A stretch of 64,000 bases of DNA from DATKRB01 sp036501425. GTDB lineage: Bacteria; Actinomycetota; Acidimicrobiia; Acidimicrobiales; RAAP-2. Position numbers and translations under genes: made by a program. Below are positions 58,473-64,000 of the stretch, piece after piece. The number at the start of each line of letters is the position of its first letter. Positions within the stretch are counted from its first letter, which is position 1. The stretch spans positions 162,303 to 226,302 of the forward strand of contig DASYAI010000062.1 in NCBI GenBank assembly GCA_036501425.1, in the 5' to 3' direction. The notes beneath the pieces were generated by a model. The model saw only the letters and a list, made by a program, of their open reading frames with translations, did no database searches and was not told the origin of the DNA.

Positions 58473-59999
58473 CTACGGGGAGGAGCCCAGATCGACTTCC
58501 GCGCTGGTCTGCGTGCCGTGGCGGGTGATCTCGAGCTCCACCTGGGTACCGGCGGGCAGCACGTAGAGCCGCTCGCGCAGCTGGGCCATCGAGGTGACTG
58601 GGGCCCCCTCGACCGCCTCGATCACGTCGCCCGCCCCGAGCAGCCCGGAGGAGGCACCGCGCCGTGGCACCGCGACGACGAGGGCGCCGGCCGGGTTGCC
58701 CGACGGGGTGGTGGCATCTTGCGCGTCGACGTCGAGCCACCCGTGGCGCACCCGGCCCCACCGGGCGAGGTCCTCGCTCACCGCCGTCACTAGCCGGGCC
58801 GGCAGGAACGTCGCCGGGGGCGTGGCCGTCGGGCTCGAAGCGGCGGTCGACGTCGTCGGGCTCGAAGCGGCGGTGCTTGTGCTGGTGAGGCTGGTGCCGG
58901 TCGGGACGGAGGTGGCGTCGAGCATGCCGATCACGACGCCGTCGGGCGACACCAGCACCTCACCGGCCACCGGCGACCAGCGGGGGACCGAGGCGGCGAT
59001 GGCGGTCATGCCGGCGGCGGCGCCGGAGCGTACCGGTGTGGCGGCGGCCTGGACCAGGGCGGTGGTCCACCGGGTCCCCGGCCCGATCCGTTGGCGGGCC
59101 GCTGCCGGCGCGTCGCTCGCCCCGCCGTCGTCCATGGCCATGACCATGGCCGGCGTGCCCGGCCGCAGGGAGCGGGTGCCGGCGAACGTGGGTACCGGCA
59201 CCGCCTTGGGCACCCGGAGCAATGCCACGCCCGAGCGCCGGTCGTAGGCGACCAGGCGGGCCCGCTCGCGGTGGCCCGAGGGCTCGGTGGCCACCAGCTT
59301 GGTCGCCCCGAGCACGACGTCGACGGTGGTGGCGATCAGGCCCCCGGTGGCCACGGCGATCCCCGAGCCGTGGCGGACCCCCTGGGCGGTGGTGGCGCTG
59401 AGCGCCACCAGCCCCTCCGACACCGCCCGGGTCGAGGCGGGAGCCGGGGCGCCGGGGCTGGGCGACGTGGTGAGCACCGCCGCCGTGGTGGCGGTCGGCT
59501 GGTTGCGGAGGGTCGCCATGGGGCCCGAGGCGGTGTTGAGCAGCGCCATGCCGGCGAAGACGGCGGCCGCCGCACCGGTTCCCACCAACGCGATGGCCGC
59601 GCTGCGTCGGCGCCCGCCGAAAGCGGGACCGCCGACGGAGTGATGGATGACGGTCGAGGAGGCCCCCGGCGTGGGCGAGGTGCGCCTCGGTCCGTCCGGG
59701 CCCCCGGCTCCGGGCCCGGCGTTGCCGCCCAGCACCAACTCGGAAGGGTGGCGCCAGGTGCGGTCCTCGAGGGGTACCCACCCGAGGGACGCCGCGTCGT
59801 CGAGCGGCTCGCCGGCCCCGTTCTCGAGCGGCTCGCCGATCCCACCATCGGGGTCGGCGAGCCGTCCGGGTCTCTCACTATCGTGGTCGGCGCGCCGTCC
59901 GGGCCGGGCGCTACCGGGGTCGGCGCGCCGTCCGGGCCGGCCGCCGTCGCGGTCGCCGTATGGGCCGCGGGGGCGCCGCCAAGGTCCCTTGCGGATCAC
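58473..59999 (-). CDS. HtrA-like pseudoprotease with PDZ domain
   Basis: 508 residues from GTG 59999. N-terminal ~60 residues have an Arg-rich degenerate repeat (RPGRRADPGS, RPGRRADHDS, RPGRLADPDG), then the LGWVPLEDRTWRHPSEL segment, a transmembrane helix (~133-157), a trypsin-like domain and a PDZ domain (~415-500). All three catalytic positions are lost: D227 replaces His (ATTVDVVLGA), G257 replaces Asp (RSGVALLRV), and SPVAGEVLV (342-350) replaces the GNSGGPLV loop. A Ser/Thr-Ala linker (about 372-395) precedes the PDZ half. Probably a scaffold or sensor; the start is uncertain. Confidence 0.82.
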   Translation of the reverse strand: MIRKGPWRRPRGPYGDRDGGRPGRRADPGSARPGRRADHDSERPGRLADPDGGIGEPLENGAGEPLDDAASLGWVPLEDRTWRHPSELVLGGNAGPGAGGPDGPRRTSPTPGASSTVIHHSVGGPAFGGRRRSAAIALVGTGAAAAVFAGMALLNTASGPMATLRNQPTATTAAVLTTSPSPGAPAPASTRAVSEGLVALSATTAQGVRHGSGIAVATGGLIATTVDVVLGATKLVATEPSGHRERARLVAYDRRSGVALLRVPKAVPVPTFAGTRSLRPGTPAMVMAMDDGGASDAPAAARQRIGPGTRWTTALVQAAATPVRSGAAAGMTAIAASVPRWSPVAGEVLVSPDGVVIGMLDATSVPTGTSLTSTSTAASSPTTSTAASSPTATPPATFLPARLVTAVSEDLARWGRVRHGWLDVDAQDATTPSGNPAGALVVAVPRRGASSGLLGAGDVIEAVEGAPVTSMAQLRERLYVLPAGTQVELEITRHGTQTSAEVDLGSSP

Positions 60000-60051
60000 T
60001 CCTCGAGGTTACCGAGCCAGGGACTTCGGGTCTGGTCGCCTCGATGGGCCG

Positions 60052-60057
60052 TACCAT
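60052..60057 (+). promoter_or_regulatory. -10 box for leaderless mreB transcript
   Basis: TACCAT, exactly 7 nt before ATG 60065. This geometry decides the start among four nearby in-frame ATG codons (60044, 60056, 60059, 60065), none of which has a Shine-Dalgarno. Confidence 0.5.
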
Positions 60058-60064
60058 GATGCGG

Positions 60065-61069
60065 ATGTCCCACGACCTCGCCATCGATCTGGGGACGGCG
60101 AACACCCTCGTCTATGCCAAGGGGCGGGGCATCGTATTGAACGAGCCGACCGTGGTGGCGCTCGACACCCGGACGCGCGAGGTCCTCTCCATCGGTGACG
60201 AAGCGTGGCAGATGATCGGCCGGACGCCCGGGTACATCGTCGCCGTGCGCCCGATGCGCCAGGGCGCCATCACCGACTTCGACATCACCGAGCGCATGTT
60301 GCAGGTACTGCTCCGCCGATGCGGGGTGGGCCGCTTCAACCGGCCGAAGGTGCTGATCTGCGTGCCTTCGGCGATCACCGGGGTGGAGCGTCGGGCGGTC
60401 AAGGAGGCGACCCGGCGGGCCGGCGCCGCCACCAGCTATCTCATCGAGCAGCCGATGGCGGCGGCCATCGGCGCCGGGCTTCCTGTGCACGAGCCGGTCG
60501 GGTCGATGGTCGTCGACGTCGGCGGGGGGACGTCGGAGATGGCCGTGATCTCCCTCGGCGGGGTGGTGGCCACCCGGGCCATCCGCTGCGGGGGCTTCGA
60601 CCTCGACGCGGCGGTCCAGGTCCATGTGCGCAACCGCCACGGCGTGGCGATCGGGGAGCGCACCGCCGAAGCGGTCAAGCTGGCGATCGGGTCGGCGTTC
60701 CCGTTCGAGGGCGAGCACCACGTCGAGATCCGGGGCCGCGAGGTGGTGACCGGCATGCCCAAGACCGTGGTTCTCAGCCCGGGCGAGGTTCGCACGGCGC
60801 TGGAGGAGTACGTCGTCCAGATTGTGGAGTCGGCCGCCAACTGCCTGAGCGAGGCGCCCCCCGAACTGGCCCAGGACATCATCTTCCAGGGGATCCATCT
60901 GGTGGGCGGGGGAGCGCTGCTGCGAGGGATGAGCCAGCGGATCGCCAACGGCACCTCGGTGCCGGTGCACCTGGTGGACACCCCGCTCGAATGCGTGGCC
61001 CTGGGGGCGGGACGTTGCCTCGAGTCCTTCGACGAGCTGCGCCCTTTCTTCTCCACCGCGGTGCGCTGA
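60065..61069 (+). CDS. mreB: Rod-shape actin homologue MreB
   Basis: 334 residues from ATG 60065. Phosphate-1 loop LAIDLGTANTLVYAKGRGIVLNEP, phosphate-2 VVDVGGGTSEMAVISLGG, adenosine loop LVGGGALLRGM. Assembles membrane-bound filaments that guide lateral wall synthesis. Normal length. mreC, mreD and rodA are not adjacent: the next gene is on the other strand. Start choice rests on the -10 spacing and on homologous MreB N-termini. Confidence 0.95.
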   Translation: MSHDLAIDLGTANTLVYAKGRGIVLNEPTVVALDTRTREVLSIGDEAWQMIGRTPGYIVAVRPMRQGAITDFDITERMLQVLLRRCGVGRFNRPKVLICVPSAITGVERRAVKEATRRAGAATSYLIEQPMAAAIGAGLPVHEPVGSMVVDVGGGTSEMAVISLGGVVATRAIRCGGFDLDAAVQVHVRNRHGVAIGERTAEAVKLAIGSAFPFEGEHHVEIRGREVVTGMPKTVVLSPGEVRTALEEYVVQIVESAANCLSEAPPELAQDIIFQGIHLVGGGALLRGMSQRIANGTSVPVHLVDTPLECVALGAGRCLESFDELRPFFSTAVR

Positions 61070-61078
61070 CGCTCCTCG

Positions 61079-61121
61079 GGGCGTCTGCGCCCGCTCCGTC
61101 GGCCGCCGGGCGGTTCGCCCG
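61079..61121. terminator. Two stem-loops between convergent mreB and HEAT gene
   Basis: GGGCG/CGCCC (61079-61092, 4-nt loop) and CGGGCG/CGCCCG (61107-61121, 3-nt loop) in the 79-bp convergent gap. Well placed for two-way termination, but neither has a T-run. Confidence 0.45.
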
Positions 61122-61148
61122 CTGCTCCCTGCGGGCCGTGGCGCGGGG

Positions 61149-61796
61149 TCAGGGGGCGAGCAAGCGACCGGCCACCTGGCGCACCTGCCAGTCCCGGTCG
61201 GCGCGGCAGCGCTCGAGTGCGGCGCCGACCTCGGGGCCGTCGAAGCCCGCCAATGCCACGGCGGCCCGGCGCCGGACGGTGGGCTTGTCGCCGAGCGCCT
61301 CGAGCACCGCGGCCAGCCCGGCGGGGTCACCGATGGCCCCCAGGGCGGCCACGGCACCCTCGCGGCACCGGGGGTCGGGGTGCCGGGTCGCCACCTCGGC
61401 CAACCCAGGGACGGCCACCCGCTCGGCCCGCTCGCCCAAGGCCCAGCACGTCGCCTCGACGACCAGGGGGTCGCGATCGTCGAGCAGGTCCACCAGCGCG
61501 GCGGTCACCGCGGGCGATCCCGACGCGGCGCGCGACGTGCCGGCGGCACGGGTCGCCCGCTCCCGGACCGTGGCCGAAGCGTCGGCCAGCCCCACGAGCA
61601 CGTCGTCGGCGCCGACCCGCTCCATGCGGGCCAGGGCGCCCAGCGCGGCGGCGCGCACCGAGGGGGCACCGTCGCCGAGCAGTTGTCGGGCCGCTGCCTC
61701 GTCGCCCCGGTGGCCGGCGACCACGGCGTGCAGGCGGCGGCCGGCCTCATCGGTGACCCCGGCGGGTCGTTGATCCGTGGGACCATCGGAGCGCAC
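61149..61796 (-). CDS. HEAT-repeat protein
   Basis: 215 residues from GTG 61796 (or GTG 61799). Built from ~30-residue alpha-alpha repeats: APSVRAAALGALARM, SATVRERATRAAG, DPLVVEATCWALGE, DPRCREGAVAALGAIGD, KPTVRRRAAVALAGF, DWQVRQVAGRLL. Such proteins act as binding scaffolds; partner unknown. A minus-strand CATACT (61809-61804) lies 7 nt before GTG 61796, possibly a leaderless promoter. Its 5' end is only 10 bp from the divergent gene. Confidence 0.82.
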   Translation of the reverse strand: MRSDGPTDQRPAGVTDEAGRRLHAVVAGHRGDEAAARQLLGDGAPSVRAAALGALARMERVGADDVLVGLADASATVRERATRAAGTSRAASGSPAVTAALVDLLDDRDPLVVEATCWALGERAERVAVPGLAEVATRHPDPRCREGAVAALGAIGDPAGLAAVLEALGDKPTVRRRAAVALAGFDGPEVGAALERCRADRDWQVRQVAGRLLAP

Positions 61797-61806
61797 CACC
61801 CCGAGT

Positions 61807-62931
61807 ATGACCGAGGCAGCCCACCCGACGATCCGCCGCCGCCGCAGGTGGTGGCTGGCCGTGCTGGCGGTGCTCGTGGTCCTGGTGGTGGGGGCCGGGG
61901 TGGCTGCCGTGATCGACCTCCCGTACTACACGCTGGCCCCGGGCGACGCCACGTCGGTCCTCTCGCACATCGTGGTGCCGGCGTCGGACCGCCATCACGT
62001 GCGGGGCGACGTGCTGCTCACCGACGTCTCGGTGACGCGGGTGAGCGCGCTGAGCTACCTGTTCGATCGCTGGGACTCGGACGACTCGGTGGTCCCGGCC
62101 AGCGAGATCCTCGGCCCGGTCACCCCGGCAGCCCAGCTAGCGGCCCAGGGCTACATCGAGATGGCGCAGTCCCAGTCAGCCGCCAAGGCGGCGGCGCTGG
62201 ACAGGTTGGGCTACCACGTGGGGGTGCGCGACGCGGGGACGATCGTCTTCGCCGTTCGACCGGGATCGCCGGCGGCGGCGGTCCTGGCGGTGGGCCAGAT
62301 CGTGACCGCGGTCGACGGCACCCCGACGCCCGACAGCTGCGCGCTGCTCGGCGCCCTGCACTCGGTCGCTCCGGGCACCAAGGTGACCATGTCGGTCGAG
62401 CAGTCCTCGGTGACGGCCAACGCCGTCCTTCGGTCGGGACCGGTCGTCCAGCGATCGGTCGTGCTCGGTCGCCGCCCGGCGGGGGTGGGGAGCTCGGACT
62501 GCCCGGGAGTCGCCGCCGGTCCGGGCGGCTACCTCGGGATCGAGACCGAGACCTGGCAAGACTTCGACGAGCCGATCTCGGTGCAGGTGAACACCTCGGA
62601 CATCGGCGGCCCCTCGGCCGGGCTGGCGATGACGCTGGGGATCATCGGCTCGTTGTGGCGCGGCGACCTGACCGGCGGGGCGGTGGTGGCCGCCACCGGG
62701 ACGATCGACCCGACCGGGGCGGTGGGGGACGTGGGCGGCGTGGCCCAGAAGACCATCGCCGTGCAGCGGGCGGGGGCGACGGCGTTCCTCGTGCCGCCCG
62801 AGGAGTACGCCGTGGCCAAGTCCAAGGCGCAGGGGGGGCTGAAGGTCTACTCGGTGGCGACGCTGGACCAGGCCTTGACCGTGCTGCACCGCCTCGGCGG
62901 GCAGATCCCGCCTGCGGACCCGGCGACGTGA
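61807..62931 (+). CDS. PDZ-domain Lon-like (S16) membrane protease
   Basis: 374 residues from ATG 61807. Arg-rich start, one signal-anchor helix (~17-36), PDZ-like region near residues 145-195 (VFAVRPGSPAAAVLAVGQIVTAVDG), then a Lon-type proteolytic domain: catalytic Ser in SDIGGPSAGLAMTLGI and catalytic Lys in VGGVAQKTIAVQRAG. Same architecture as the YlbL group of Gram-positive bacteria. Acts outside the membrane on unknown substrates. No ribosome binding site at ATG 61807; a GTG at 61777 would overlap the divergent gene. Confidence 0.9.
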   Translation: MTEAAHPTIRRRRRWWLAVLAVLVVLVVGAGVAAVIDLPYYTLAPGDATSVLSHIVVPASDRHHVRGDVLLTDVSVTRVSALSYLFDRWDSDDSVVPASEILGPVTPAAQLAAQGYIEMAQSQSAAKAAALDRLGYHVGVRDAGTIVFAVRPGSPAAAVLAVGQIVTAVDGTPTPDSCALLGALHSVAPGTKVTMSVEQSSVTANAVLRSGPVVQRSVVLGRRPAGVGSSDCPGVAAGPGGYLGIETETWQDFDEPISVQVNTSDIGGPSAGLAMTLGIIGSLWRGDLTGGAVVAATGTIDPTGAVGDVGGVAQKTIAVQRAGATAFLVPPEEYAVAKSKAQGGLKVYSVATLDQALTVLHRLGGQIPPADPAT

Positions 62932-62957
62932 ACCACGATCCGACGACGTGCAGGTCG

Positions 62958-62963
62958 TAGGCT
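62958..62963 (+). promoter_or_regulatory. -10 box for leaderless DivIVA-domain gene
   Basis: TAGGCT, 7 nt before ATG 62971, no Shine-Dalgarno between. Confidence 0.55.
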
Positions 62964-62970
62964 CTTGGCC

Positions 62971-64000
62971 ATGTCCGAGGACCGCCCGACGATCTCGTCA
63001 TCCCGGTTGACCGCCACCGAAGTTGCACGTCATTCGTTCGGGAACGTCCGTCGGGGCTTCGATCCCCACGAAGTCCGGTCCTTCCTCGACTCGGTCGCCC
63101 GCGAGCTCCAGCTGGCCGAGCAACGCGAGCAGGACCTGCGGGGTCAGGTGGCGGCGGCCGAGGAGCGGGCGCTACACCCGGTGCTCGACGAATCGACACT
63201 GTCGGCCGCGCTGGGCCAGCAGAGCGCCAACGTCCTTCGGGCCGCCCACGAGGAGGCCGCTCGCATCCTCGCCGCCGCCGAGGAGTCGGCCGCGGCCATC
63301 TCGCACCAGGCGCAGCGGCAGGCCACCGAGGCCCAGCTGGCGGCCGAGGCCACGGCGGCGCGCCGGATCGCCGACGCCGAGCTGGCGGCGAGCGGCATCC
63401 GCCAGCAGATCGAGCGCGAGAGTGCGGAGCTGCTGGAGGCGGCCCGGATCGACGGGGACGAGCTGCTCGCCCGGGCGCGCGAGCAGGGTCGGGCGCTGGT
63501 CGAGCGGGCCCAGCTGGCGCGCCGCGAGGTGCTGGCCGACCTGGCCCAGCGCCGCCGGGACCTCCATCTGCAGATCGAGCAGCTCCGGGCGGCCCGCGAC
63601 GAGCTCACGGCGATCGTGCGGGGCGTGCGGGGCTCGGTCGACGGCATCGTGGCCGACCTCGTCCGGGCAGACGACGAGGCCCGGGCGGCCGCTGCCGAGG
63701 TGGCCCGGCGGCCCCCGAGCGAGATCGAGGGTCACGACGAGGTGGAGGCGATCGAAGAGCAGATCGAGACCGGCCTCGTCGACGGCGTCCGTATCGACCG
63801 CTTGGCCGATCTCGGACCCGAACCCGACGTGGAGGCCGCCCGCACCGCGGCCGAGCCGGCCGAGCCGTCCGAGCACCTCGAAGCCCGCCCGGCCGAAGCA
63901 GCGCCAGCAGCGCAAGCAGCCGCACCGGCCGGGGCCGCCCGGGTGGGCCCGGCCGACGAGCACGACGGGGTGGCCCCGGCCGACGAGCACGACGGGGTGG
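62971..64000 (+). CDS. DivIVA-domain coiled-coil protein, 3'-truncated by window edge
   Basis: Open from ATG 62971 to the window end (343 codons, no stop). N-terminal DivIVA-type motif: LTATEVARHSFGNVRRGFDPHEVRSFLDSVAREL is represented by the key pieces FGNVRRGFDPHEV and SFLDSVA (about residues 22-42). A long Ala/Glu/Arg/Gln coiled coil follows to about 235, then an acidic Ala/Pro/Glu tail with two copies of a 27-bp repeat encoding PADEHDGV-type units at the very end. DivIVA proteins mark poles and septa and recruit the wall machinery; this fits the nearby mreB. Confidence 0.88.
   Translation, partial: MSEDRPTISSSRLTATEVARHSFGNVRRGFDPHEVRSFLDSVARELQLAEQREQDLRGQVAAAEERALHPVLDESTLSAALGQQSANVLRAAHEEAARILAAAEESAAAISHQAQRQATEAQLAAEATAARRIADAELAASGIRQQIERESAELLEAARIDGDELLARAREQGRALVERAQLARREVLADLAQRRRDLHLQIEQLRAARDELTAIVRGVRGSVDGIVADLVRADDEARAAAAEVARRPPSEIEGHDEVEAIEEQIETGLVDGVRIDRLADLGPEPDVEAARTAAEPAEPSEHLEARPAEAAPAAQAAAPAGAARVGPADEHDGVAPADEHDGV

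Noticed and set aside
63172..63990. Minus-strand 272-codon frame at the right edge
   Set aside because: The plus strand carries an uninterrupted DivIVA-domain coiled coil over the same bases with a matching leaderless promoter; the minus frame is a shadow.

Overview
The window is a very GC-rich stretch of bacterial chromosome, most likely from an actinobacterium and, by inference, from the class Acidimicrobiia. Direct evidence: a WhiB-family regulator, abundant GTG starts with 4-bp GTGA overlaps, and -10 boxes of the form TANNNT. Clade-typical evidence: GuaB3, a DUF2342 metalloprotease-like protein, an Sdh1-type succinate dehydrogenase and a MoxR/VWA pair like the mycobacterial one. MreB and a DivIVA-domain protein point to a rod-like wall-growing cell. 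I saw no insertion sequence, prophage, CRISPR array, tRNA or rRNA.

Bases 1-19830, all plus strand: the end of tuf, then S10-spc-alpha (rpsJ to rplQ, with secY, adk, map, infA, rpmJ and rpoA embedded), truA and rplM-rpsI. L4, L22, S3 and L29 carry long acidic C-terminal tails; the L29 tail is also histidine-rich. infA appears to start at CTG.

Bases 19835-44530, all plus strand: housekeeping metabolism and quality control. This covers glmM, acpS, nnr, alr (wall, lipid and cofactor repair), a family-4 uracil-DNA glycosylase, tsaE-tsaB-rimI-tsaD (tRNA t6A), pdxH, CIRCE-controlled groES-groEL, guaB3-guaA, pcrA, a stand-alone B12 domain, sucC-sucD, purN-purH-folD, a mannose-6-phosphate-isomerase-type cupin, metF and mdh. 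Purine, one-carbon and TCA genes sit side by side. Short tandem repeats lie in several of the gaps.

Bases 44660-54080, mixed strands: a small acidic hypothetical, an Sdh1-like operon with a downstream SCP2-like gene (minus), a divergent MoxR AAA+/VWA pair (plus), a WhiB2/WhmD-like regulator (plus) and a glutamate formiminotransferase homologue (minus) whose 3' end overlaps whiB.

Bases 54081-64000: envelope and shape genes. They include an active HtrA/DegP protease whose cytoplasmic arm contains a collagen-like Gly-X-Y block, a DUF2342 protein, an HtrA-like protein lacking all three catalytic residues, mreB, a HEAT-repeat protein, a PDZ-Lon-like protease and a 3'-truncated DivIVA-domain coiled-coil protein. 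Three PDZ proteins next to MreB and DivIVA suggest a cell-envelope maintenance neighbourhood, which is inference from position.

Transcription signals are consistent. Eight genes have a TANNNT box 6-9 nt before the start codon and no Shine-Dalgarno, as expected for leaderless mRNAs. Three others (infA, rplM, groES) have a -35/-10 pair with exactly 17 bp spacing. No stem-loop is followed by a T-run, so terminator calls are weak. I found no wholly new system; the best leads are listed in the findings.
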